From Candidatus Sericytochromatia bacterium (GTDB lineage: Bacteria; Cyanobacteriota; Sericytochromatia; UBA7694), in NCBI GenBank assembly GCA_018780035.1, contig JADMKE010000006.1:47961-111960 (forward strand): a stretch of DNA of 64,000 nt, read 5' to 3'. Below are positions 51,089-59,588 of the stretch, one piece after another; the first letter of the stretch is position 1, and each line of letters begins with the position of its first letter. Below the pieces are notes generated by a model. That model saw only the letters and a list, made by a program, of their open reading frames with translations, was not told the origin of the DNA and made no database searches. A program made the position numbers and the translations under genes.

Positions 51089-51969
51089 TTCGCTATCCGA
51101 TCAGCCCTCTGGATTTAGCCGCTGCGATTGAAGCAGAACAACCCCATTGGCTCAGCCGTGCAGCCCGTTTGACTGAATCCTGCCGTGCAGAAGGGCGCTT
51201 TGGTTCGCAAACCGCTATTTGGAGTGAGATCAAATCCGTCTATATGCGTCTCCAAGGTGGCGGTAAATGCGCCTATTGCGAGCGAAAAATGGAGTCTGTT
51301 GAGCTTGGGCGAATTGAACAAGATGTTGAACATTTTCGCCCCAAAGGGAATATCAAAGCATGGCCAGTGCCTCCAGAAATAGTGGCAGCGGATATTTCCT
51401 TTGCAACGGTACCCCCTGCCGGCAAGGGGTATTATTTATTGGCTTTTCATCTCTTTAATTATGCTGCTACTTGCAAACCCTGCAATTCGACCTTGAAAAA
51501 GGACTATTTTCCGATTGCTGGGATTTACCATGTCGATGAAGAGAATCCGGTTACGCTCAACAATGAAAGGCCTTATCTGATTTACCCGATTGGAGATGTG
51601 GATGATGACCCTGAGAGCTTAATTGAGTTTTATGGGCTGTCACCCCGACCTGTTCAAAAGCGGGGCTGGGCTTATCAGCGGGCATTGGTCACGATTGCTT
51701 TTTTTAAATTGGATGATCCTGTTCAACGCAAGAATTTGTATGCCGAACGGGCCCGCCTGATTTGTGGCTTGTTTCCCCTGTTGCAAGCAACTGAAATAGG
51801 AACTGCCGCCCAGCAAAACAGGGCCAAAGAAAGACTGGCAAGCTTAGTCACACCGCAATCGCCACACTTTAACTGTGCCAAAAGCTTTCAACGGCTGTTT
51901 GAGCGAGATTCTGCGGAAGCTGAAAAAATCTGGGATGTCGCATTTGCATTTTTAGAATCGATTTCTTAA
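51085..51969 (+). CDS. HNH endonuclease of the TIGR02646/PtuB type
   Basis: 294 residues. The HNH core is split by an insert: GGGKCAYCERKM (first Cys pair, about 64-67), QDVEHFRPKG (the catalytic His), and TCKPCNSTLKKDYFPI (second Cys pair plus Asn). The C-terminal about 130 residues are helical and unknown. It is likely to cut DNA when released or activated by the ATPase encoded just upstream. There is no own ribosome-binding site beyond the coupled start. Base composition is close to the chromosome, so the locus may be long-resident. Confidence 0.82.
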   Translation: MIRYPISPLDLAAAIEAEQPHWLSRAARLTESCRAEGRFGSQTAIWSEIKSVYMRLQGGGKCAYCERKMESVELGRIEQDVEHFRPKGNIKAWPVPPEIVAADISFATVPPAGKGYYLLAFHLFNYAATCKPCNSTLKKDYFPIAGIYHVDEENPVTLNNERPYLIYPIGDVDDDPESLIEFYGLSPRPVQKRGWAYQRALVTIAFFKLDDPVQRKNLYAERARLICGLFPLLQATEIGTAAQQNRAKERLASLVTPQSPHFNCAKSFQRLFERDSAEAEKIWDVAFAFLESIS

Positions 51970-52005
51970 CCGTTTTCGATTTCTGACTTTCCTCTGAGCC
52001 CCTGA

Positions 52006-52022
52006 ATACTTAGGAGTATAAT
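52006..52022 (+). promoter_or_regulatory. -10 box with overlapping dyad ahead of GspE-like gene 2
   Basis: A perfect TATAAT (52017-52022) lies 42 bp before ATG 52065, and a dyad ATACT-TAGG-AGTAT (52006-52019) runs into it. No good -35 is seen, so an activator or repressor may act here. Confidence 0.5.
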
Positions 52023-52064
52023 GATCAGAGATAAATAGTGTGATTAATATTCAGGAGTTTTTGT

Positions 52065-54017
52065 ATGACTACACATTCTGGAGCCACACCTACCCCCGTT
52101 GGGAAAGGAGCCGCTACCACAAGTTTAAAACTGGGAGACTTGATGGTGCGTGAAGGCCTTTTGACCATGGATGGCTTACAAAAAGCCCTGACGATCCAAA
52201 AACAGGCTTCAGAATACACACCCCTGGGTCGGGTCTGTGTCGATCTTAAGCTGATCAGCAAACAAGAATTGCAGCGCTTTCTGAGCAAGTACCAAAAACA
52301 TATCCAAATTGGTGAATTATTGGTCAATATGGGGCTGATCACCGATGCCCAGGTGCACAAGATTTTGGAGCAACAGCGCGTTTCCTCTAAACGCTTTGGG
52401 GCCCTGCTGATCCAGGGGGGCTTTATTTCAGAATCCCAATTGACCAATGCCTTGAGTTTGCAATTGGATATTCCCCGCATCGTGCCCTCGCTGGAGCTGA
52501 TGGATTTGAGTTTGATGGAAGGGCTCGACGAAGAAAATCTGCGTTATAACGAATTTTTGCCGATCAGCCGCAGTGGCAATCAACTGACGGTTTTGATGTC
52601 TGACCCGCTCAATGCGACTCTTTTGCAGCAATTGGTCGACCGCTTTAAATGCAAAGTGGTGCCAGCGATTGCCACACCCTCAGAAATTCTTTCGACGATC
52701 GCTGAGTTTTATGGCCCCCGGCGCAAACCTCCGGCAGAAACCGCCCTCGACAATGATCTGATGCTCAAAGCCGAAGAGGACAAGACCAAAGAAGAAGTCT
52801 CTTCAATGGCGCGCTATCTGGTGCGCAGTGCGGTCGAAGAGGGGGCCTCCGGTCTGCATGTTGAGTGCCAAGAAAACTATGTGCGTGTGCGTCTGCGCAA
52901 AGATGGCGTGATGCAGCACAAGACCGATCTGCCTGCGCGGGTTGGACCTTCGCTGATCGATATGCTCAAGACGGCCTTTCGACTCAAAGGTGGCAAATAC
53001 TGGGAAGAGACGATTACCACCAATGTCGCCAATCGCAAAGTGGATCTCTCGATCTCCTCGTTTAATGGTCTCTGGGGCGAAAATCTGGTTGTGCATATTC
53101 TCTATGCACCTTCGCGCATGCTCCTGTTTGATAACCTGGGTTTTTCAGCCTTGAATTTGGCGCGCTTGATGCATTCCTTGGAGCGTTCAGGGGGGATTTT
53201 GATCACGGGCAGTCCGATTCGTTCAGGCAAATCGACCCTGATGTATTCTTCGCTTTTGCATTTGAATCAGCTTCACCGCTCGGTGCTCTCGCTCGAAAAT
53301 TTTGTCCACCACACCATGCCGGGTGTGATTCAGAATCACTATAAGAGTGATGGACCTGAGAGCTTTGCAGGGCTGGTGGAACATATGGCTGAATACGACT
53401 CCGATATTTTAATGGTTGAAGAAGTGTACAACCCGGCCGTGGCGGATGCGATCAACCGGGCTGCTTTGATGGGCAAAAAGGTTGTGACCTCGCTGCATGC
53501 TGCGGATACCACTTCTCTGATTTATTCCCTGATGCAAAGTGGCAAGGATTGTCTTTTGACCACACCTGTGCCCGTCACGCTGGTAACCCAGCGCTTGGCC
53601 CGCAAGCTCTGCGAAAAATGCCGGGTGCCTTATTCCCCCAGTGAAGCTGAACTGCTGGCGATGAAGGTCTTGGCGGGCGATCGCGGAGCTTACCAATTTT
53701 ATGCCCCGAAAGGCTGTCCAGACTGTCGCAATCAGGGGTATAACGGCATAACCGGCTTACATGAAACTCTGGAGATCAACGACGAAGTACGCAACGCGGT
53801 GATGCAAAAACGCACAGCCACAGCCCTTCGTGACATTTCTCGGCGTGAAGCAGGCATGCTTTCGATGGTCGAAGACGGGGTCTTTAAAGCCTCGGCAGGC
53901 ATTACCAGTCTTGAAGAGGTGCGCCGTGTGACGCTGATTCACGATATCGACAGCAAGACAGCGCATTCGATCAAGCAGATTCATACCTTCTGTTCAGGCC
54001 TGGCCACGATCAAATAA
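52065..54017 (+). CDS. GspE/PilB-like protein with degenerate catalytic motifs (paralogue 2)
   Basis: 650 residues, the same plan as paralogue 1: MshEN-type N-terminal repeats (LGDLMVREGLLTMDGL, IGELLVNMGLITDAQV, ALSLQLDIPRIVPSLEL), then the ATPase. Walker A GSPIRSGKSTL is present (about 380). The Asp box reads SLENFVHHTMPG, and the Walker B region DILMVEEVYNPAV lacks the GE.RD pattern, keeping one Glu. The Cys pairs CEKC and CPDC are retained. AGGAG is 7 nt before ATG 52065. It ends 13 bp from the convergent canonical GspE. High similarity to paralogue 1 (the same LDIPRI.PSLEL block) indicates duplication. Confidence 0.87.
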   Translation: MTTHSGATPTPVGKGAATTSLKLGDLMVREGLLTMDGLQKALTIQKQASEYTPLGRVCVDLKLISKQELQRFLSKYQKHIQIGELLVNMGLITDAQVHKILEQQRVSSKRFGALLIQGGFISESQLTNALSLQLDIPRIVPSLELMDLSLMEGLDEENLRYNEFLPISRSGNQLTVLMSDPLNATLLQQLVDRFKCKVVPAIATPSEILSTIAEFYGPRRKPPAETALDNDLMLKAEEDKTKEEVSSMARYLVRSAVEEGASGLHVECQENYVRVRLRKDGVMQHKTDLPARVGPSLIDMLKTAFRLKGGKYWEETITTNVANRKVDLSISSFNGLWGENLVVHILYAPSRMLLFDNLGFSALNLARLMHSLERSGGILITGSPIRSGKSTLMYSSLLHLNQLHRSVLSLENFVHHTMPGVIQNHYKSDGPESFAGLVEHMAEYDSDILMVEEVYNPAVADAINRAALMGKKVVTSLHAADTTSLIYSLMQSGKDCLLTTPVPVTLVTQRLARKLCEKCRVPYSPSEAELLAMKVLAGDRGAYQFYAPKGCPDCRNQGYNGITGLHETLEINDEVRNAVMQKRTATALRDISRREAGMLSMVEDGVFKASAGITSLEEVRRVTLIHDIDSKTAHSIKQIHTFCSGLATIK

Positions 54018-54030
54018 ACCAGGCTCAATT

Positions 54031-56520
54031 TTAGCTCTGGACTGTCAAATGGGATGTGGCCGCTTCCTGGTTCCACCAACTGGGTTTGCTCTCGAACTCA
54101 TCAGGTCGCACCTTTGACAGGGCTTCTTCCAACGTGGTGAGACCCTGTCTGACTTTGTCCATGGCATCCCAATAGAGGGTGCTCATGCCGTGGTTGACCG
54201 CCAATTTTTTCAGATCATCAGCATTCATACCAGGGGTATTGAGCGCTGTGCGGATATCGTCGGTGGGAATCATCAATTCGTGGATGCCTGTTCGGCCACG
54301 GTAGCCGTGGCCCTGGCATTTTTCACAGCCTCCGGGCCGGTAAAGCGTTTGGGACTGGTTTTGGGGCAGACCCAATTGCTGTAATTCAAGCGCAGAGGCC
54401 TGGTAAGGCTCTTTGCAATGGATACAGAGGGTGCGCACCAGACGTTGGGCACAGATCATGACAATCGAGGAGCTGATCATAAAGGGTTCCATGCCCATTT
54501 CGACAAAGCGGGTCAGGGTCGACGCCGCATCGTTGGTGTGCAGGGTCGATAGCAGCAAATGCCCTGTCAGAGCAGCCTCAACTGCGATATGGGCCGTTTC
54601 TTTGTCGCGGATTTCGCCCACCAGAATCACGTCGGGGTCTTGGCGCAAATACGAGCGCAGGGCCCGCGCAAAGGTCAGTCCTATTTCGGGGTGAACCTGC
54701 AATTGGTTGATGCGTGGCAGGGTGTATTCAATTGGGTCTTCTGCCGTTTGAATATTGATCTCGGGGCGGTTGATTTCCCCCAGGGCCGAATAGAGTGTCA
54801 TGGATTTGCCTGAACCCGTGGGCCCCACGTGTAAGATCATGCCATAGGGGCTGCCAATCAGGGTGCGGTAGAGATCCAGATTGCGCTTGGAAAAACCCAA
54901 TTGATCCAGTGGCAGCGTACTTTTTTGCTTGTCGATAATACGCATGACAATTTTTTCGCCAAAGTTCATCGGGGCGGTGGCCACACGCAGGTCAAAGTCC
55001 TGGCGGTTGCGGCTGTGCTCTTTGAAAACGATGCGGCCGTCTTGGGGCAAGCGGCGCTCGGCCAGATTCATGCTGGCCATGACCTTGATGCGGGCTGCAA
55101 TCGGCAGGGCCAGGGAAAGGGGTTTGAGTCGATGAATATCTCTTAAATCACCATCCACGCGGTAGCGCACCATGACAAACTCTTCCCAGGGCTCGATATG
55201 GATATCCGAAGCGCGCATTTCGTAAGCATCTTCGATCAGACGATTGACCAGACGGACCAAGGGGGCGTCATTGGCTACATTGGGCAGGTAGATTTCGTCC
55301 GCTTCATCCTCATCGGGATCCAGGGGCGAATGCTGTTTAATGTAGCGGGTTTTGACTTCCTGCATCAGCTCGCCCATATCTGCATCGTTTGGGACAGGGG
55401 CGGCTTTGGCACTTTGATTGCCTTTGAGGCCACTTTCCAAGATGCCCGCCAGGGTTTCGGGGGTGGCAATATACAAGGGCGCAGCCCGAAAACGCCGCAA
55501 AGCGTCAGACACTTCGATTTCAAAGGGGTGGGTGAGCAAAAATGAGAGTTGGTTTTTTTCATTTTGAAAGGCCACCAATTGGTATCTGCGGCAAAAGGGC
55601 ATGGGCAAAATGCCCATTTTGAGCTGTTCGGGCAGGATCTCGCGCAAGTAGGGGAGGCCGGTATAATTGCCAATCAACTGGGCCATTTGGCTGCTCTCCA
55701 GTCCCTTTTGCAGGGCTTGGGTATAGAGGGCATCAGGGGTCAGGGCCAAATCAGGGGCTTGTTTGAGGGTTTGCCAAAAATACTGAACAAAGCCGTTAAA
55801 TCCAGAGGGTGAGGCCTCACTTTGACTGGCTGAGCGGCTTAAATCGCTGGTTTGGGCTTTATGGGCAGGAACGGGAACGAGGCCCTGATTGCTGCTGCTT
55901 TTGGCCGCTTCAGGCTGTACAGAACTGCTGGTTTCGCTCTGAGAAACGGTGGTTGTCGTACCCGACGTAACTGCGGTGAAAGAAAGGGGGGCTGTGCCTG
56001 CTGGGCGCTCTGGTTGACGCTCTTTCTGTTGCTCTTTCTGTTGTTCTTTCTGTTGTTCTGGGGGCGCTGGGCTGATGTTTGACCGGGTGGCGGGGGTGGT
56101 GCTTTTGGCATCGGGCACAAAACTTTCCAGCCATTGGTTGCCAACCTGAAGTGCTTTGCGCAATTGGGCCATGAGTTCGTCTTGGGGAACGGGTTTGCTC
56201 AAAAAACCCATGCCTCCAGCCTGAAAGGCCATCAGACGGCTATCACTGCCCTCTTTGCCAGACAAAAAAATCACGGGCACCAATGACCAGCGCTCGTTTT
56301 CTTGAATACTTTCACAGACTTCATAGCCACTGATATCCGGCATATCTATATCCAACAAGATCGCGTCAGGCAATTGGGTATTCGATTGCATATAACGCAG
56401 AGCAGCTTGGCCTGTGGCCAAATGCGTGACTTTATAACCCACTTGTTTGAGGGTGTATTGAATTAATTTGGCGTAGTCCAGGTCATCATCAACATAGAGA
56501 ATATGCGGGACAAAGCTCAT
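54031..56520 (-). CDS. Response-regulator receiver fused to canonical GspE/PilB ATPase
   Basis: 829 residues. Residues 1-125 form a CheY-like receiver: acidic DDD at 11-13, acceptor Asp57 in LLDIDMPD, VIFLSGKEG and a Lys in LSKPVP. A Gln/Glu/Ser-rich linker (about 130-250, with EQQKEQQKE repeats) leads to an MshEN-like part and a full ATPase: Walker A GPTGSGKSMT (about 565), Asp box TAEDPIEYTLP, Walker B DVILVGEIRDKETA, His box STLHTND, and zinc Cys pairs CIHC and CEKC. It powers type IV pilus or type II secretion assembly, gated here by phosphorylation. No pilC or pilT is in the window. It overlaps the next gene's stop and start by 4 bp. Confidence 0.93.
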   Translation of the reverse strand: MSFVPHILYVDDDLDYAKLIQYTLKQVGYKVTHLATGQAALRYMQSNTQLPDAILLDIDMPDISGYEVCESIQENERWSLVPVIFLSGKEGSDSRLMAFQAGGMGFLSKPVPQDELMAQLRKALQVGNQWLESFVPDAKSTTPATRSNISPAPPEQQKEQQKEQQKERQPERPAGTAPLSFTAVTSGTTTTVSQSETSSSVQPEAAKSSSNQGLVPVPAHKAQTSDLSRSASQSEASPSGFNGFVQYFWQTLKQAPDLALTPDALYTQALQKGLESSQMAQLIGNYTGLPYLREILPEQLKMGILPMPFCRRYQLVAFQNEKNQLSFLLTHPFEIEVSDALRRFRAAPLYIATPETLAGILESGLKGNQSAKAAPVPNDADMGELMQEVKTRYIKQHSPLDPDEDEADEIYLPNVANDAPLVRLVNRLIEDAYEMRASDIHIEPWEEFVMVRYRVDGDLRDIHRLKPLSLALPIAARIKVMASMNLAERRLPQDGRIVFKEHSRNRQDFDLRVATAPMNFGEKIVMRIIDKQKSTLPLDQLGFSKRNLDLYRTLIGSPYGMILHVGPTGSGKSMTLYSALGEINRPEINIQTAEDPIEYTLPRINQLQVHPEIGLTFARALRSYLRQDPDVILVGEIRDKETAHIAVEAALTGHLLLSTLHTNDAASTLTRFVEMGMEPFMISSSIVMICAQRLVRTLCIHCKEPYQASALELQQLGLPQNQSQTLYRPGGCEKCQGHGYRGRTGIHELMIPTDDIRTALNTPGMNADDLKKLAVNHGMSTLYWDAMDKVRQGLTTLEEALSKVRPDEFESKPSWWNQEAATSHLTVQS

Positions 56521-57680
56521 AGAGGTAAAGCCTTTCTAAAAAAGTCCAAAACTTGGGTTTGACGGTGTTGCCAGGTATAGCTCGAAAGCAGTTTTTCACG
56601 GGCCGCTTGGCCCAAACGGGTTCTCTCTTCTGGGTGTTGCAGTAAATATTCCAGGGCAGCGCGGAGGGCACCATCCTCTTCTGGAGCGTAGAGCCAGCCT
56701 GTTTCCTGGTGGGTTAAGATTTCGCGCACGACAGGCAAATCCGGAGCGACAATTGCTTTGCCTGCGGCCATATATTCAAAAATTTTAATCGGGTTGCAGC
56801 CCTGGATTTGGTTGCGCTCATTATTGCTCAATGGCGCCACAGCAATTTGAGCAGGAGCCAGTACTTGTGGCATATAGCTGTGGGGCAGGGGATCGACAAT
56901 TTCAACCGAGGCCGTCAGTCCCAATTGGTAACTCTTGGCCAAGAGGTTTTGCTGCCAACGGGGATTGCCTTTACCTACCAAGCGCAATTGAAAGGACGAG
57001 AGTAGGTGTTGGCACGCCTCCAACAGCGTTTCCAATCCCTGCCAAGGAGCCAGGGTGCCAAGATAGATAATCAGCGGTTTGTCCTGAGGAGGGGCGGTGA
57101 CTGCGGTGTGAAAGAGATCGGGATCTGCCCCATTGCCAACCACGCCAATTTTGTCTGCGGGAATGCCCTGCTGGATCAGATAGGCCTGATGGACTTGGCT
57201 GGGACAGAGCCAAAAGTCTGCTTGGGGTAAAAGCAGGGCCTGCTGTTTGCGGATTTTTTCATGGACCTGGGCCGGCAAATCAGGGAAATGGTGTTCCAGC
57301 TCTATTTCAGGCAGACCGTGTAACTCATAAACCAATTGCCAGGCCTGTGGAAACTGTTGACGGTATTGGCTGAGCACAAAACCGTCCCAGAGGGAGCGAA
57401 ATTGGATCACGGCTGGCTGCCAAGCCAAGGCCTCTTGTAGCACCCATTCTGCGAAGTGAATGGTCTTTTCCAAAAAGGCACTTTCGGGAGCGATCAATTT
57501 CTCGACCTGCACCTTTCCCCATCTCTCTTGAGGGGACTGACCGGGCTCACCCAAAAGCAGGGCTTTGACTTCAAAACGTTCAGACAGGGCTGCCAACATA
57601 TTTTGGATGCGCAGACTGGCCCCTTTGGGAGCGGGCACGACGTCAAAGGCTGTGTAAAGTAGGCGGGGAAGTGGCGCCAT
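56517..57680 (-). CDS. Glycosyltransferase family 4 protein
   Basis: 387 residues of GT-B fold. The N-terminal domain has FDVVPAPKGASLRIQNML. The C-terminal domain has the usual IIYLGTLAPWQGLETLLEA, RLVGKGNP, VAPLSNNERN and the ExxE-type IKIFEYMAAGKAIVAPDLP nucleotide-sugar-binding motif. It transfers a sugar from an NDP-sugar to an unknown acceptor (envelope glycan or protein). It is located in one minus-strand run with cvpA upstream (3 bp) and the REC-GspE downstream (4-bp overlap). Confidence 0.9.
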   Translation of the reverse strand: MAPLPRLLYTAFDVVPAPKGASLRIQNMLAALSERFEVKALLLGEPGQSPQERWGKVQVEKLIAPESAFLEKTIHFAEWVLQEALAWQPAVIQFRSLWDGFVLSQYRQQFPQAWQLVYELHGLPEIELEHHFPDLPAQVHEKIRKQQALLLPQADFWLCPSQVHQAYLIQQGIPADKIGVVGNGADPDLFHTAVTAPPQDKPLIIYLGTLAPWQGLETLLEACQHLLSSFQLRLVGKGNPRWQQNLLAKSYQLGLTASVEIVDPLPHSYMPQVLAPAQIAVAPLSNNERNQIQGCNPIKIFEYMAAGKAIVAPDLPVVREILTHQETGWLYAPEEDGALRAALEYLLQHPEERTRLGQAAREKLLSSYTWQHRQTQVLDFFRKALPL

Positions 57681-57683
57681 GGC

Positions 57684-58319
57684 TTAGGTTTTGGGCCGTT
57701 GAGCGGGAGCCAGTTTTTTTCCTTGGGGTGGCGTGCTTTTTTTGGGGGGACCGGGTTGTTTGGCGGGCGGAGCAGGGGGTTTTTGCAAGGGTTTTTGCAT
57801 TTTTTGCTGATCGCCTTGGAGCCAATAATTGACCACGGCAGGACCCACAGTCGTTTGCAGGCCTTTGATCAGCGGATTGATCACAGGCAGACAGATGGAT
57901 TTGGCCAGGGTCTGTTTGACGGGGGGCAGATCGCGCAAGAGTGGAATCGCCTGTACTGCTGCCAAAGGCAGCAGAATCAAGATGCCCGAGATAAACAGGC
58001 CGAAGGCGGCCCCGCCGATCCGATCCACGACTTGCAATGGGGTTTTGTTGAGCATTTTGCCAATATAAGCGCCCGTGAGGCTGATTGCCAAATAAATGAC
58101 TGTCCAGGTCAGGCCCAGCCCAATCGGCACGGCCAGCATTTCTTCCAAGCCAAAGATATTCCCAATCAGAGCAATCATAACGGGCTTCAGGAGGGGTGTG
58201 AGTAAATACGCACCCACCAGTGCCGCCAGATTGACCAGGGAGCGCAGGAGGCCGTTCATCAAGCCGCCAATGAGGTTATAGGCGAGGATCGCCAAGATCA
58301 ACCAATCAAGCCAAATCAT
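57684..58319 (-). CDS. CvpA-family membrane protein with Pro/Lys-rich tail
   Basis: 211 residues. Four membrane helices with the CvpA pattern (IWLDWLILAILAYNLIGGLMNG trimmed at both ends, GLGLTWTVIYLAISLTGAYI, GAAFGLFISGILILLPL). The last about 40 residues are an unusual Pro/Lys/Gln-rich tail (KPPAPPAKQPGPPKK) on the cytoplasmic side or periplasm. CvpA proteins affect envelope stress resistance and colicin production; the mechanism is unclear. It is probably co-transcribed with the glycosyltransferase. Confidence 0.85.
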   Translation of the reverse strand: MIWLDWLILAILAYNLIGGLMNGLLRSLVNLAALVGAYLLTPLLKPVMIALIGNIFGLEEMLAVPIGLGLTWTVIYLAISLTGAYIGKMLNKTPLQVVDRIGGAAFGLFISGILILLPLAAVQAIPLLRDLPPVKQTLAKSICLPVINPLIKGLQTTVGPAVVNYWLQGDQQKMQKPLQKPPAPPAKQPGPPKKSTPPQGKKLAPAQRPKT

Positions 58320-58368
58320 GCAGGCATATTAGCATAAAACAGGTGGCTAAAACAGGGTATCAGCGGGG

Positions 58369-59025
58369 TCAGTGGCGATCTGCGAGTAATTCTTCGTGAT
58401 GAATACCTGCGGTGTGCATCAGGGCTTGGTAAAAATGGTTGAGACTGCCCACAAGGCCCCCCAAAACGAGCAGGAAAATACCTGCCTGCAAACTGGTATT
58501 GCCTTGGGGAGCCACCAAGGGCAACCAGCAGAGTGAGAGAATCAAAAGTGTGAGAGTTTGGTAACGGAGCAGACCCAGTGATTGTAAGGGTTTGCGGCCA
58601 GCACTATAGGCAATCGCCAAAGCCAGGCTCACAGCGCCACAGGCCAGGGCCGCTGTGCCCTGGGGCAGGCAAAGATAGAGAAAAAGGCTGCCAAAGAGCA
58701 GCGGATAGACCCCTGAACCGACAAAGGCATTGTGACTGTGGCGCAATTGCAATTGGTGGTTGCGAAAGGCGCGCCAAGCCTGAAAACTGAAAAAGAAGGC
58801 AATCGCAGCGACTCCCTGAAAGGCAAAGAGCAGATTTTCTTCTGCTTGCCAGGGCCTGCCTGCCAGATACGAAGAGAGAACCATCAGCAGCGAAACCACC
58901 AGACCCAAAGGCAGGTGGACATATTGTCTAAAAACCGTATTGAGCAAGCTTTTGTTGTTCAGCAGGGGGGCCAGCGAGGTATCTTGGATCTGTTTGCTCT
59001 CAACGGCCGTGCGAAATTTTTTCAT
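58369..59025 (-). CDS. Hypothetical multi-pass membrane protein
   Basis: 218 residues with about six hydrophobic helices (YVHLPLGLVVSLLMVLSSYL, NLLFAFQGVAAIAFFFSF, VYPLLFGSLFLYLCL, AALACGAVSLALAIAYSAG, LTLLILSLCWLPLVA, GIFLLVLGGLVGSLNHFY) and a charged N-terminal segment of 40 residues. There is no known family. It starts 16 bp after nuoI and so may be the last gene of the nuo transcript. Confidence 0.75.
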   Translation of the reverse strand: MKKFRTAVESKQIQDTSLAPLLNNKSLLNTVFRQYVHLPLGLVVSLLMVLSSYLAGRPWQAEENLLFAFQGVAAIAFFFSFQAWRAFRNHQLQLRHSHNAFVGSGVYPLLFGSLFLYLCLPQGTAALACGAVSLALAIAYSAGRKPLQSLGLLRYQTLTLLILSLCWLPLVAPQGNTSLQAGIFLLVLGGLVGSLNHFYQALMHTAGIHHEELLADRH

Positions 59026-59041
59026 GGCAACTCTGTCTGTT

Positions 59042-59587
59042 TTAAGGGTTTGGCAGTGGTGGCATGCCCTGTTTGGGGCGTGCGGTCTCTGGGTATTGGG
59101 CCTGCATATTTAACAATTGTTCTTTGTGCACGACAAAGTCTTCGCGTTTGCTGGCAAAAATGGTGTAAACACCTGAGTCCATGCGAATCGCATCACAGGG
59201 GCAGGCCTCAACACAATAGCCACAATAGACGCAGCGCAGCAGGTCGATATCAAAAACCTGTGGGAATTTTTCTATTGCGGGATTTTCGTGTTCGGCTGCT
59301 TCGATATGGATACACAGGGCCGGGCAGACGGTGGCACACATCATGCAGGCCACACATTTGACTGTGCCATCGTCGCGCTGGGTTAGGCGGTGTTTGCCCC
59401 GGTAGCCCGGTGGCATGGTCTTTTTCTCAAGTGGGTAATCCAACACGGGCATTTGCTCGGTATTGGAAATATTTTTGAGCAGGTGCTTGAGGGTCAGTGA
59501 CATGCCCTGAAAAATGGGCAGGAGATAGGTTTCTTCCCAAAAATTGAGCTTCTCACGGGGAATTTTTTTGACTTGGACTTCTTTCAT
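59042..59587 (-). CDS. nuoI: NADH-quinone oxidoreductase subunit I
   Basis: About 181 residues with two 4Fe-4S motifs, CVACMMCATVCP and CVYCGYCVEACP, each followed by the Pro/Cys that completes the cluster. It carries electrons from NuoG clusters to the quinone site at NuoH. ATG 59587 follows GGAGG; an in-frame start at 59608 lies inside nuoH. The start is 1 base from the nuoH stop (59589). Confidence 0.95.
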   Translation of the reverse strand: MKEVQVKKIPREKLNFWEETYLLPIFQGMSLTLKHLLKNISNTEQMPVLDYPLEKKTMPPGYRGKHRLTQRDDGTVKCVACMMCATVCPALCIHIEAAEHENPAIEKFPQVFDIDLLRCVYCGYCVEACPCDAIRMDSGVYTIFASKREDFVVHKEQLLNMQAQYPETARPKQGMPPLPNP

Positions 59588-59588
59588 T

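Noticed and set aside
49829..51969. A retron with ATPase and HNH effectors
   Set aside because: No reverse transcriptase gene and no structured RNA region are visible in the flanks.
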